NCBI GenBank assembly: GCA_023653075.1
Contig: JAMNXQ010000008.1
Coordinates: 1 to 62,800, forward strand
Source of the DNA: Algoriphagus sp.
GTDB lineage: Bacteria > Bacteroidota > Bacteroidia > Cytophagales > Cyclobacteriaceae
DNA: 62,800 nucleotides
Direction of reading: 5' to 3'
The notes under the pieces were generated by a model. It worked only from the letters and a program-made list of their open reading frames with translations, was not told the origin of the DNA and did not search any database. The translations under genes were made by a program, and so were the position numbers. Positions within the stretch are counted from its first letter, which is position 1. Each line of letters starts with the position of its first letter. Below are positions 25,146-33,869 of this stretch, one piece after another.

Positions 25146-26864
25146 TTAGTGTGAATCTCTTTTTACTTCGGGTCCCGAACTGCCTTGTAGAAAATCAAAA
25201 TCTACCCCTTCGTGAGCCTGGTTGACCTTGTCCAAAAACAAGTTAACATAACCCCGATCGTAAGGAAGGGGGCTTGGGGAAAATGCTGCCCTTCTTGTGG
25301 CAAATTCCTCTTCCGAAATCAGCAGATTCAGACTGCGATTAGGCACATCCAAGGCGATCAAGTCTCCGTTTTTCACCAGAGCAAGTGGGCCTCCGATGGC
25401 GGATTCTGGAGAGACGTGCAGGACCACGGTGCCGAAGCCCGTGCCGCTCATGCGTCCATCTGAAATTCGAACCATGTCTTTGACCCCTTTTTCTAGTAGC
25501 TTTTTGGGAAGACCCATATTGCCTACCTCGGGCATGCCGGGATAGCCTTTGGGACCTACTTTTTTCAGGACCATCACGCAGGTCTCGTCGATATCCAACT
25601 GGGGATTATCGATTCTTGCTTTGTAGTCGTCGATATCTTCGAAGACCACCGCTCTACCCGTATGGGTCAGCAGGCTAGGGCTTGCAGCCGAAGGCTTCAA
25701 TACGGCCCCATTGGGGCAGAGGTTGCCTTTCAGTACAGCGATGCCTGACTCCGGTTTGATTGGCGTAGCAAGCGTTCCGATCAGGTTTCTGTCCCAGCAT
25801 TCGGCTTTGCTTATGTTTTCGCCTAGGGTTTTGCCATTGACCGTAAGGGCATCGGTATGGAGGTGCTTTTCGATCTCCTTCATGACTGCAGGTAGTCCGC
25901 CTGCGTAGAAAAGGTCCTCTACCCAATGCTCCCCAGAAGGCTGCACATTGGCGATGAGTGGAATTCGAGAAGAAAATTCATCGAAGTCTGCGAGGTCTAA
26001 AGGCACGCCTATTCGTTTGGCGATGGCAATCAGGTGAAGGATGAAATTGGTAGAACCGCCCACAGCGGCATTGACCATGATGGAATTTTCAAAGGCTTTT
26101 CGGGTAAGAATCTTGTCCATGGTCAGGTCTTCTTTGACCATCTCCACGATGCGCATCCCGGCCAGGTGAGCCATTACTTTGCGACGGGAATCCGCCGCAG
26201 GGATGGTAGCATTGTCTGGTAGTGCAAGTCCAAGTGCTTCGACCATGGCGGCCATGGTGGAGGCAGTACCCATGGGGGCACAATGGCCTACGGATCGGGA
26301 CATGGCTGCCTCGGCTTCAATAAATTCTTCCTGGGAAAGTTTGCCAAGCTTGAAATCCTCAGCAAAGCGCCAGATATCTGAGGTACCGATTTTTTTTCCT
26401 TTAAATCGACCAGCCAGCATAGGACCTCCGGAGAGTACGAGCGTAGGGAGGTTGACCGAGGCTGCACCCATCACGAGGGAGGGCGTAGTCTTGTCGCAGC
26501 CACACATCAGGATGACTCCATCCATGGGATTGGCGCGGATGCTTTCTTCCACGTCCATGGAGGCGAGGTTGCGAAAAAGCATGGCCGTGGGCTTGACGGA
26601 ACATTCGCCAAGGGACATGACTGGAAACTCCAAAGGAAATCCCCCTGCCTCCCAGATCCCTCGCTTGAGGGCCTCTGCTAAATCACGGAAATGGGCATTG
26701 CAGGGTGTCAGTTCGGACCAAGTATTGCAGATGCCAATTACTGGCTTTTCGCCGGTAAAAAGGTGGTGGGGAAGCCCCTGGTTTTTCATCCAGGACCGGT
26801 AGATGAATCCATCTTTGCCGGTTCTACCGTACCATTCCTGGCTGCGGAGCTTTTTCTTGGACAT
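25146..26864 (-). CDS. IlvD/Edd family sugar-acid dehydratase (L-arabinonate dehydratase-like)
   Basis: This 572-residue protein contains CNTWSELTPCNAHF, MCGCDKTTPS and SVGHCAPMGTAS. The cysteines at 55, 123 and 195 line up with the [2Fe-2S] ligands known from L-arabinonate dehydratase. These features separate it from dihydroxy-acid dehydratase (IlvD of branched-chain amino acid synthesis). It should convert an aldonic acid to its 2-keto-3-deoxy form. Gene order is dehydratase, SDR, ADC-like, SDR, which fits a sugar-acid catabolic unit. Pentonate versus fuconate-type substrates cannot be told apart. The start at 26864 gives MSKKKLRSQEWYGRTGKDGF, standard for the subfamily. Confidence 0.88.
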   Translation of the reverse strand: MSKKKLRSQEWYGRTGKDGFIYRSWMKNQGLPHHLFTGEKPVIGICNTWSELTPCNAHFRDLAEALKRGIWEAGGFPLEFPVMSLGECSVKPTAMLFRNLASMDVEESIRANPMDGVILMCGCDKTTPSLVMGAASVNLPTLVLSGGPMLAGRFKGKKIGTSDIWRFAEDFKLGKLSQEEFIEAEAAMSRSVGHCAPMGTASTMAAMVEALGLALPDNATIPAADSRRKVMAHLAGMRIVEMVKEDLTMDKILTRKAFENSIMVNAAVGGSTNFILHLIAIAKRIGVPLDLADFDEFSSRIPLIANVQPSGEHWVEDLFYAGGLPAVMKEIEKHLHTDALTVNGKTLGENISKAECWDRNLIGTLATPIKPESGIAVLKGNLCPNGAVLKPSAASPSLLTHTGRAVVFEDIDDYKARIDNPQLDIDETCVMVLKKVGPKGYPGMPEVGNMGLPKKLLEKGVKDMVRISDGRMSGTGFGTVVLHVSPESAIGGPLALVKNGDLIALDVPNRSLNLLISEEEFATRRAAFSPSPLPYDRGYVNLFLDKVNQAHEGVDFDFLQGSSGPEVKRDSH

Positions 26865-26941
26865 GTCGATTTTGGGTTTAAAGAATTGGCCAAGAAGTTA
26901 CCAAAAAATCCTAAAAAAGGATAGGAATAGGTGCTAGAAAT

Positions 26942-26975
26942 AAAAAATCCCCTTGACTTTTTGGCCAAGGGGATC
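26942..26975 (-). terminator. Rho-independent terminator of the murA transcript
   Basis: On the minus strand: ATCCCCTTG / CAAGGGGAT stem, short loop, then TTTTTT. It follows the murA stop by about 23 bases and separates it from the dehydratase operon. Confidence 0.85.
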
Positions 26976-26997
26976 TGAAAACTGGAATATACGAGGG

Positions 26998-28305
26998 TTA
27001 GTCGATGCGGGTGATTTTGGCACCCAACGCATTGAGGCGCTCGTCGATGTTTTGGTAGCCGCGGTCGATTTGCTCGATGTTGTCGATTACGGAAGTCCCA
27101 TTGGCAGACATCGCTGCAATCAAAAGGGAAACCCCTGCGCGAATATCAGGTGAGGTCATCTTGATGCCACGAAGTGGGTACTTGCGGTCCAATCCGATGA
27201 CTGTAGCGCGGTGTGGGTCGCAGAGGATGATCTGCGCGCCCATGTCGATCAACTTGTCCACGAAGAACAAGCGGGATTCAAACATTTTTTGGTGCACAAG
27301 TACGGTTCCCTTTGCCTGAGTGGCCGTCACCAAGATGATGGACAGGAGGTCAGGCGTGAAGCCAGGCCAGATCTGATCTGCCACCGTGAGGATGGAGCCA
27401 TCGATAAAGGTTTCGATTTCGTAGTGTTGTTGTGCAGGCACGAAGATGTCATCTCCTCTAAACTCCAACTGGATGCCCATGCGTCGGAAGGTGTCCGGGA
27501 TGATGCCCAAGCGGTGGATTTGACAATCTTTGATGGTGATTTCAGACTGGGTCATGGCGGCCATTCCGATGAAGGAACCGATCTCGATCATGTCTGGAAG
27601 CAGCGTGTGCGTTGTGCCTCCAAGGGTCTTGACCCCTTCGATGTGGAGGAGGTTGGATCCCACTCCAGTGATCTTGGCGCCCATGCGGTTGAGCATGTCG
27701 CAAAGCTGCTGCAAGTAGGGTTCGCAAGCTGCGTTGTAGATGGTGGTCTTGCCTTCGGCCATCACTGCGGCCATCACGATATTGGCGGTACCGGTTACGG
27801 ATGCTTCATCCAAAAGCATGTAGGTGCCTTTGAGGTTTTTGCCATCGATGTGGAAGATCTCATTTTTGGCATCGTAGTGAAACTCTGCACCCAACTTTTG
27901 GAAGCCAAAGAAGTGAGTATCCATGCGACGGCGGCCGATCTTGTCTCCTCCTGGCTTGGATAGTTTACCTGTACCAAAGCGAGTCAATAAGGGACCAAGA
28001 ATCATCACCGATCCACGAAGCGCTGAGGCCTTGTTGAGAAAATCTTGGGTTTCTAAGTAAGCGAGGTTGACTTCGTCCGCTTGAAAGGTGTAGGATTCAG
28101 GTGCTAGCTTCTGCACCTTCACGCCCATGTCAGAAAGGAGCTCGATGAGCTTGTTGACATCGCGGATGTTTGGGAGTTTGTGGATGGTGACCTTCTCGGA
28201 AGTCAAGAGCACGGCACAAAGGATCTGCAATGCTTCGTTTTTTGCACCCTGAGGAATGATCTCCCCCTTCAGGCGGTGCCCACCTTCTACTCTAAAAGAT
28301 GCCAT
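26998..28305 (-). CDS. murA: UDP-N-acetylglucosamine 1-carboxyvinyltransferase, Asp variant
   Basis: MurA, 435 residues from the ATG at 28305 (MASFRVEGGHRLKGEIIPQG). An upstream in-frame ATG would run through the neighbouring gene and is rejected. GAKNEALQ contains the catalytic Lys22-Asn23 pair. The active-site loop reads SKPGGDKIGRRRMDTH: position 121 is Asp (codon GAC, 27943-27945) where most MurA enzymes have the Cys that fosfomycin alkylates. The enzyme makes the first committed peptidoglycan precursor in the cytoplasm. It starts four bases after the DUF4290 gene, an arrangement typical of Bacteroidota, and ends before its terminator at 26942-26975. Confidence 0.95.
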   Translation of the reverse strand: MASFRVEGGHRLKGEIIPQGAKNEALQILCAVLLTSEKVTIHKLPNIRDVNKLIELLSDMGVKVQKLAPESYTFQADEVNLAYLETQDFLNKASALRGSVMILGPLLTRFGTGKLSKPGGDKIGRRRMDTHFFGFQKLGAEFHYDAKNEIFHIDGKNLKGTYMLLDEASVTGTANIVMAAVMAEGKTTIYNAACEPYLQQLCDMLNRMGAKITGVGSNLLHIEGVKTLGGTTHTLLPDMIEIGSFIGMAAMTQSEITIKDCQIHRLGIIPDTFRRMGIQLEFRGDDIFVPAQQHYEIETFIDGSILTVADQIWPGFTPDLLSIILVTATQAKGTVLVHQKMFESRLFFVDKLIDMGAQIILCDPHRATVIGLDRKYPLRGIKMTSPDIRAGVSLLIAAMSANGTSVIDNIEQIDRGYQNIDERLNALGAKITRID

Positions 28306-28309
28306 GTGC

Positions 28310-28963
28310 TTATCTTCGTTTTTTGTGGCTTGGGCGGAATTTCTTTCCGTGGTTGTTGTTTTTCTTTTTAGAATGCTCCTCCTCGATGTGAGGAATTTTG
28401 AAATCTCTGCGGGTGTTGGATTCAAAGAGGGCATTTTCCCGTACTTTTTCCAAATCGATATGAAGCTTTCCTTTGGACAGGGTCTTGATATCATCTAGGA
28501 TGATGCCGTCGTCAAAATTATCTCGGTTCCAAGTGGAGTGGAAGCTTCGCATCAGCTGACCGATGTAGATGATGGCATTTTCCTGCTCTTCATCGTTCTC
28601 GATTTCGATGGCCTTTTCGATCAGCTTTTCAATGTTTCTGCCGTAGTGTTTGAACTTGATTTGACCTTTTGGATAACCCACAGGCTGTGGTTTTTTGCCA
28701 AGTAGTTCCTTTTCGGGCATGGGAAATGGCCCGTCAATATCCAAGGTAAAGTTGGACATGATGTATAAGTCGTCCCAAAGCTTCTGGTCGTTGTCCTGCT
28801 TGACAGTAGGGTTGAGTTGCTTGATGATCTCTACGATCGTGTAGGCGCTTTGCGTACGACGTTCGCGATCTTCAATCCCGGTCACATGATGCACCAGCTG
28901 TTGGATATTCTTTCCGTATTCTTTCAAAATAAGTTGTTGTTTTTCTAAATCCTTAGGCTCCAT
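28310..28963 (-). CDS. DUF4290 family protein
   Basis: This 217-residue protein starts at 28963, where AGGAG stands eight bases upstream of ATG. A longer frame has an unlikely N terminus. Features: KEYGKNIQQLVHHVTGIEDR and later KFKHYGRNIEKLIEKAIEI, an internal duplication of a Y-G-x-x-I-x-x-L motif in each half, then a very basic tail (KKKNNNHGKKFRPSHKKRR). The family occurs in Bacteroidota, typically upstream of murA as here. The gap to murA is four bases, so they are co-translated. Function is unknown. The basic tail suggests contact with nucleic acid or membrane. Confidence 0.88.
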   Translation of the reverse strand: MEPKDLEKQQLILKEYGKNIQQLVHHVTGIEDRERRTQSAYTIVEIIKQLNPTVKQDNDQKLWDDLYIMSNFTLDIDGPFPMPEKELLGKKPQPVGYPKGQIKFKHYGRNIEKLIEKAIEIENDEEQENAIIYIGQLMRSFHSTWNRDNFDDGIILDDIKTLSKGKLHIDLEKVRENALFESNTRRDFKIPHIEEEHSKKKNNNHGKKFRPSHKKRR

Positions 28964-29028
28964 GGCTTCTCCTCGTTTTTGCCTTGTAAAAGGTAACAAA
29001 AAATCACCACTATTAGGAGAATAGGTGA

Positions 29029-31290
29029 TTAGTCTATAATTCTGAGCTTGGCAAAGCTAAGCAATAAAGTTTTCTCCCCAAAATGTTCAAATTGAATGCT
29101 TGCCTTTTTGTTAAGTCCTTCGGTTTCAATTTTTTGAACCTTGCCAAAGCCAAATTTAGGATGCTCCACCAGTTGCCCTTCCTTGAGCCCATTTGTATTG
29201 CTAGGGTTGAAGTCTGGACTGGGAGTATGCACATTCATGGCTGTAGGTAGCCGTGTCTCGGGTTGTTTTTTGATGCCAATAAATCCAGCCGCGCCGGGAG
29301 GGCCGTCCTTACGAAAGGCTCCTGGCATGTCACGGGTGGCGGATAGGCGCTTGGAGACTTTCAGCATGGCCGGGTTGACCTCCTCCAAAAACCGGCTAGG
29401 CTCGCAATTGAGCAAGCGCCCAAAACGGTAGCGGGTGAGTGCATAGCTGAGGTACAGTTTTTCCATGGCACGGGTGGAGGCCACATAAAAGAGCCGGCGT
29501 TCCTCTTCCAAGTCTTCCCGACTCTGCATCATCATCTGGGAGGGAAAAAGATCTTCTTCCATTCCGACTACAAACACCTGCTTAAATTCCAATCCTTTGG
29601 AGGCGTGGATGGTCATCAGGGTGATGGCATCGGTTTGGCTTTTGTCCTGATCGTTGTCGGTGAGTAGGGCGATTTCTTGAAGGAAGGCGCCCAAACTCTT
29701 GTCTTCGTTTTCGGGGTTGTCCACGTACTCCTTGATCGCATTCAGCAATTCCTGCACGTTTTCGTAGCGGTTGAGCCCTTCGATGGTCTTGTCTTCGTAA
29801 AGTTCACGAAGCAAGCCACTTTGTTTGGCTACCGAACTCGCGGCTTCGAAAGCGTCTTTGCGTTCGATTTCGATTTGGAAAGCCTTGATCATCGTCGAAA
29901 AGTCATCCACGGATACACCCGCACGTCCACCCAGGAAGCTGTGTGCATTTTGCACCACATCCCAGAGGGGAATGTCGTGTTCGTAGGCTGAAACAAGGAT
30001 TTTCTCCACGGAACTATCTCCAATCCCTCTTTTGGGATAGTTGATGATCCGCTTGAAGGCTTCCTCATCGGCCGGGTTGACAGCAAAGCGGAGGTAGGCC
30101 ATGAGGTCCTTGATCTCTTTTCGTTGGTAGAAAGAGAGTCCTCCTACGATTTTGTAGGTCAAGTTGAGTTTCCGCAAAGCCTCCTCCATGGATCTTGACT
30201 GGGAGTTGGTGCGGTAGAGAATCGCAAAATCGCTATTGCTGAGTTGCTTGTTATTTTTCTCCTCAAAAATGGTGTTAGCCACGATTCGTCCCTCCTCATT
30301 ATCGGAGGATGCTTTGAATAGTTCGATCAGGTCTCCCTCGGGGTTAGAGGTCCATACCACCTTTTTGAGTTGGGCCTTGTTCTTGTCAATGATGGAGTTG
30401 GCCGCCTCCACGATGGTCTTGGTGGAGCGGTAGTTTTGCTCCAGTTTCACCACAAACAAGTCCGGATAGTCTTTCTCGAAATTCAGGATGTTTTGAATAT
30501 CCGCTCCGCGAAAAGCATAGATACTTTGGGCATCGTCACCTACCACGCAGATGTTTTGGTGCACTGCCGCCAGTTTTTTGGTGATTAGGTATTGGGAAAT
30601 GTTGGTATCCTGAAACTCGTCCACCATCACGTATTTAAAGCGCTGCTGGTACTTGTTGAGTACTTCGAGGTGATCCCGGAAGAGCACGTTGGTATTGAAG
30701 AGTAGGTCGTCAAAGTCCATGGCTCCGGCTTTGAACAATCTTTCTTGGTAGCGCTGGTAAATCTCCCCCATCCGAGGGCGAAGGGCTGCTTCGTCGTCCG
30801 CCTTCACAAAGGGATCATTTTGGTAGGTTTGCCAAGAAATGAGCCTGTTTTTTGCACCAGAAATCCGGGAAAGGACTACGCTCGGTTTGTACACTTTGTC
30901 GTCGAGGCGTAGTTCCTTCACCAAAGTTCGGATCAGGGATTTGGAGTCGTCGGTATCGTAAATAGTGAAGTTGGAGGGGTAGCCTAGTTTGTCGGATTCT
31001 ACCCGCAAGATTTTAGCAAAAACGGAGTGAAAGGTACCCATCCAGGTATTCCGAGCCTCTAGGCCTGCCAATTTTTCAATGCGGTGCTTCATCTCGCTCG
31101 CCGCTTTGTTGGTAAAAGTGAGCGACAGGATGTTGAAGGCATCCACCCCTTTGGCATAGATGAGGTGGGCAATCCGGTAGGTGAGCACCCGCGTCTTGCC
31201 AGATCCTGCACCCGCAATGATCATCACAGGGCCGTCTGTATGTTCTACAGCTTGTCGTTGTTCGGAATTGAGTTCCTTGAGGTAATCCAT
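29029..31290 (-). CDS. UvrD/PcrA-type ATP-dependent DNA helicase
   Basis: This 753-residue superfamily 1A helicase starts at the ATG at 31290 (MDYLKELNSEQRQAVEHTDG, the Q motif). Motif I is AGAGSGKTRVLTYR, motif Ia LTFTNKAASEM, motif II VDEFQDTN, motif III VVGDDAQSIYAFRGA, motif IV EQNYRSTKTI, motif V LMTIHASKGLEF and motif VI RRLFYVASTRA. The C terminus (EGQLVEHPKFGFGKVQKIE) is the Tudor-like end typical of PcrA/UvrD. It unwinds DNA in repair and removes RecA filaments. It stands 65 bases upstream of the DUF4290 gene in the same orientation. Start choice affects 11 residues only. Confidence 0.93.
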   Translation of the reverse strand: MDYLKELNSEQRQAVEHTDGPVMIIAGAGSGKTRVLTYRIAHLIYAKGVDAFNILSLTFTNKAASEMKHRIEKLAGLEARNTWMGTFHSVFAKILRVESDKLGYPSNFTIYDTDDSKSLIRTLVKELRLDDKVYKPSVVLSRISGAKNRLISWQTYQNDPFVKADDEAALRPRMGEIYQRYQERLFKAGAMDFDDLLFNTNVLFRDHLEVLNKYQQRFKYVMVDEFQDTNISQYLITKKLAAVHQNICVVGDDAQSIYAFRGADIQNILNFEKDYPDLFVVKLEQNYRSTKTIVEAANSIIDKNKAQLKKVVWTSNPEGDLIELFKASSDNEEGRIVANTIFEEKNNKQLSNSDFAILYRTNSQSRSMEEALRKLNLTYKIVGGLSFYQRKEIKDLMAYLRFAVNPADEEAFKRIINYPKRGIGDSSVEKILVSAYEHDIPLWDVVQNAHSFLGGRAGVSVDDFSTMIKAFQIEIERKDAFEAASSVAKQSGLLRELYEDKTIEGLNRYENVQELLNAIKEYVDNPENEDKSLGAFLQEIALLTDNDQDKSQTDAITLMTIHASKGLEFKQVFVVGMEEDLFPSQMMMQSREDLEEERRLFYVASTRAMEKLYLSYALTRYRFGRLLNCEPSRFLEEVNPAMLKVSKRLSATRDMPGAFRKDGPPGAAGFIGIKKQPETRLPTAMNVHTPSPDFNPSNTNGLKEGQLVEHPKFGFGKVQKIETEGLNKKASIQFEHFGEKTLLLSFAKLRIID

Positions 31291-31452
31291 TTTTAGTATC
31301 AAGTAGCAAGATAAAAGTAGCAAGACTGCAAGCCATTACCCATGTATCCAGCCTAAATCTGTAAGTAAAATTAGTTTATTCAACTGCCCCCAGTTCGAAC
31401 TTGTTCTCTAAAAATTAGAGGAAGTCCATTCTCGCACTGGAAACCTGCGGGC

Positions 31453-32289
31453 TTACACCCTCCAGCGCTTGTGGCTCCAGAGGTACAGGTCCGGCTGGAA
31501 GTGGATATTTGCTTCCAATCGTGCGCAAAAGGCATCTGTGATGCTGTGCTCCGGAAGCCCATCGTAAGGCCCTTTTGCGAGGAGCTCGTAGGTAGCCTGG
31601 TAGCGTCCCCTTCCAAGTTTGGATATTTCCCCAAAGTACACCGGAAGGTCCATGCTTTTGGCGATGTGCTCCGCTCCTTCAAAGAAGTATGCAGGTCGGT
31701 TTAGAAAAGGGCGCTGGTAACGGGTGGTACGACGATTGGGTCGCTGATCTGCTGCAAGTTGGACTACGCGGAGATCGGAGTTGAGGGTTTTGACGGTTTC
31801 GCGAAACTCATTTTTCTCCGTGATTGTATTCCCAAAGCGAGTCCGCGCCTGGTACATGAGTTCGTTGAAAAAAGGGCTGTTGATCTTCAAGTATACGCCC
31901 TCAGAGGGCACCTTGCTGAGTACAGCCGCTTGCTGCAGGCCTAGTTCCCAATTGAAAAAATGGCCCGCGAGCAGGAGTACACTTTTTCCGTTTTTGACCT
32001 CCTGATCTAGAAGATCTTGGTTGGTGATGATAAATCTTCGGGCCAGTTCCTCCTTGGAAATGGTGAGGGACTTGATGGTTTCGGCGATGGAGTCTGTAAA
32101 ATTTCGATAAAAGCGATTGCGGATGGCTTTGCGCTCTTTTGCGGTTCTTTCTGGAAAGGCATGGAGCAGGTTTTCGTCGATCACTTTTTTGCGGTAGCGA
32201 ATCACATACCTCGCGATGAGGTAGAGAAAATCAGTGAATAGGTACAAAATCCCGAGGGGTAGCCGGGAAAATAGGCGAAAGAAAAACAT
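31453..32289 (-). CDS. LpxL/HtrB-like lipid A acyltransferase
   Basis: This 278-residue protein starts at 32289 (MFFFRLFSRLPLGILYLFTD, a membrane-anchoring N terminus). The upstream ATG would add 14 charged residues. The catalytic motif is LLLAGHFFNWELG, an H-x4-E acyltransferase box. Other family features are NLLHAFPERTAKERKAIRN near the start and AADQRPNR with substrate-contact residues in the middle. It likely transfers a secondary acyl chain to lipid A precursor at the inner membrane. It is divergent from the ECF sigma gene (124-base gap) and lies downstream of nothing on its strand, so it appears to be monocistronic. Confidence 0.9.
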   Translation of the reverse strand: MFFFRLFSRLPLGILYLFTDFLYLIARYVIRYRKKVIDENLLHAFPERTAKERKAIRNRFYRNFTDSIAETIKSLTISKEELARRFIITNQDLLDQEVKNGKSVLLLAGHFFNWELGLQQAAVLSKVPSEGVYLKINSPFFNELMYQARTRFGNTITEKNEFRETVKTLNSDLRVVQLAADQRPNRRTTRYQRPFLNRPAYFFEGAEHIAKSMDLPVYFGEISKLGRGRYQATYELLAKGPYDGLPEHSITDAFCARLEANIHFQPDLYLWSHKRWRV

Positions 32290-32412
32290 GCGCTTGCGGT
32301 GGTGTGGGGTAACTTGCCTGATTGGGGGCAAAAGCTGTTACAAAATAAAGGAAAAGCGGGGAAATAGGAGGGGAATTTAGGTATAATTTGATGCATTGCG
32401 TACTTTTGAACT

Positions 32413-33009
32413 ATGTCGGAAGTTCAGCGAAGGAAATATTCTCAGGAAGAGCGATCTGTGGTCTTTGATGGGGAATTTATGCCCCACATTGATTCCATGT
32501 ACAACTTTGCTTTTCGACTGACTTTCGACGAAGACGATGCCAAGGATTTGGTGCAGGATACCTACATGAAGGCTTTTCGCTTCATCAATTCCTTTGAGCA
32601 GGGCACCAATGCGAAGGCTTGGCTTTTCCGCATTCTCAAAAATAGCTTCATCAACGATTACCGGAAGAAGAGTAAGAAACCGGCTACGGTGGACTACCAA
32701 GAAGTAGAAACTTTCTACAACTCGGATGACGTGGACTACCAAAGCACAAGCGACCTCCGAGCGGAGTCGGTCAAGGACATGTTGGGGGATGAGATCTCCA
32801 ATGCCTTGAACGGCTTAGCGGTAGATTTTCGGACTGTCATTATTTTGGCGGATTTGGAGGGCTTCACTTACGAAGAGATGGCAAAAATTTTGGATATTCC
32901 CATCGGTACCGTGCGCTCTAGGCTGCATCGGGCTAGGAATCTCTTGAAAGAAACATTAAAAGGCTACGCCCAATCGATGGGATACGGCAGGGACGAAGAG
33001 GAGGACTAA
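32413..33009 (+). CDS. ECF-type RNA polymerase sigma factor
   Basis: This 198-residue sigma factor has region 2 (about 20-90: LTFDEDDAKDLVQDTYMKAF, the usual core-binding and -10 reading helices, then NAKAWLFRILKNSFINDYRK) and region 4 (about 125-185: GLAVDFRTVIILADLEGFTY followed by EEMAKILDIPIGTVRSRLHR). An acidic tail (GRDEEED) ends it. It is followed 11 bases later by a small zinc-binding protein, the likely anti-sigma factor. The four genes sigma, anti-sigma, gmk, nadD are tightly packed. A TACTTTTG stands just four bases before the ATG. If it is a -7 element, the transcript would be leaderless or the true start later. Confidence 0.92.
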   Translation: MSEVQRRKYSQEERSVVFDGEFMPHIDSMYNFAFRLTFDEDDAKDLVQDTYMKAFRFINSFEQGTNAKAWLFRILKNSFINDYRKKSKKPATVDYQEVETFYNSDDVDYQSTSDLRAESVKDMLGDEISNALNGLAVDFRTVIILADLEGFTYEEMAKILDIPIGTVRSRLHRARNLLKETLKGYAQSMGYGRDEEED

Positions 33010-33019
33010 ACGAATAGCT

Positions 33020-33292
33020 ATGGAAAATACAGACGCATCATCCCCAGAGCGGAAATTGCAGTGCAGCGATGTAGGCAAGTGCTTTCAGCTCCTTGAGCGC
33101 ATCCTGGATGGAGAGCTCGTGGAGGGAGGCAACGAATTGCTTCAAGAGAAGCTGGACCAATGCCAGCCCTGCTTTGCGCATTTTCATTTGGAGCAAGCCA
33201 TTCGAGAGGTTCTCAAAACCAAATGCACCAAACAACCTTTACCTGAAAAACTGGCGGAGTCCATCCGTCAAATGATTCAAGACGCACGATGA
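33020..33292 (+). CDS. Small zinc-finger-type anti-sigma factor
   Basis: This 90-residue protein begins MENTDASSPERKLQCSDVGK and carries CSDVGKCFQLLERILDGELV, then LQEKLDQCQPCFAHFHLEQA. The layout is that of zf-HC2-type anti-sigma factors: a helix with Cys, a short LDGE turn, then CxxC with His nearby. The usual His in HLxxCxxC is replaced (KLDQCQPC), so the metal may be held by another residue. No transmembrane helix is present, so it would be soluble and could sense redox or thiol stress. Its stop overlaps the gmk start by four bases (ATGA). Partnership with the upstream sigma factor is inferred from order and family. Confidence 0.8.
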   Translation: MENTDASSPERKLQCSDVGKCFQLLERILDGELVEGGNELLQEKLDQCQPCFAHFHLEQAIREVLKTKCTKQPLPEKLAESIRQMIQDAR

Positions 33293-33867
33293 GTATTCCT
33301 TCTGGCAAAGCCATTATTTTTTCCGCTCCCTCGGGATCTGGAAAGACTTCCCTAGTCAAGCATTTGATGCAGCATGTTCCCCACCTGGGCTTTTCGATCT
33401 CTGCCTGTACCCGAGATCGACGAGGAAGACATGAGGTCCATGGACGTGATTACTATTTTTTAAGTATCGATGAGTTCAAACAAAAGATTGACCAGGATGC
33501 CTTTGTGGAGTGGGAGGAAGTGTATGCGGGCAATTTTTATGGCACCTTGAAAGAAGAGGTGCATCGGATTTGGAAGGAAGGGAAAGCAGTCATTTTTGAC
33601 GTGGATGTCAAAGGTGGACTGGCCCTGAAGAAATATTTTGGAGAGCAGGCCTTGGCCATTTTTGTAAAGGTGCCCTCTTTGGAAGTATTGGAGTCGCGTC
33701 TCAATGATCGCGGAACCGAATCGGAAGAATCGCTTTCTCGGAGAATCTACAAAGCAAAGTTTGAGATGACTTTTGAGCCGCAGTTTGATGTGACCGTGCT
33801 CAACGATGATTTTGCCAAATCTTCAGCTGAGACAGTTGAATTAGTGAACACTTTTTTGAAGGCCTAA
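33289..33867 (+). CDS. gmk: Guanylate kinase
   Basis: This 192-residue protein has the P-loop APSGSGKTSLVKHL (about 11-24), the GMP-binding region with SACTRDRRGRHEVHGRDYYF, and EWEEVYAGNFYGTLKEEV. The DVDVKGGLALKKYF motif (usually DIDVQGA) and the lid LNDRGTESEESLSRR follow. It phosphorylates GMP to GDP in the cytoplasm. The start overlaps the anti-sigma stop and nadD follows after two bases. Coupling of sigma regulation to nucleotide metabolism genes is likely a conserved operon arrangement and not necessarily functional. Confidence 0.94.
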   Translation: MSIPSGKAIIFSAPSGSGKTSLVKHLMQHVPHLGFSISACTRDRRGRHEVHGRDYYFLSIDEFKQKIDQDAFVEWEEVYAGNFYGTLKEEVHRIWKEGKAVIFDVDVKGGLALKKYFGEQALAIFVKVPSLEVLESRLNDRGTESEESLSRRIYKAKFEMTFEPQFDVTVLNDDFAKSSAETVELVNTFLKA

Positions 33868-33869
33868 GC

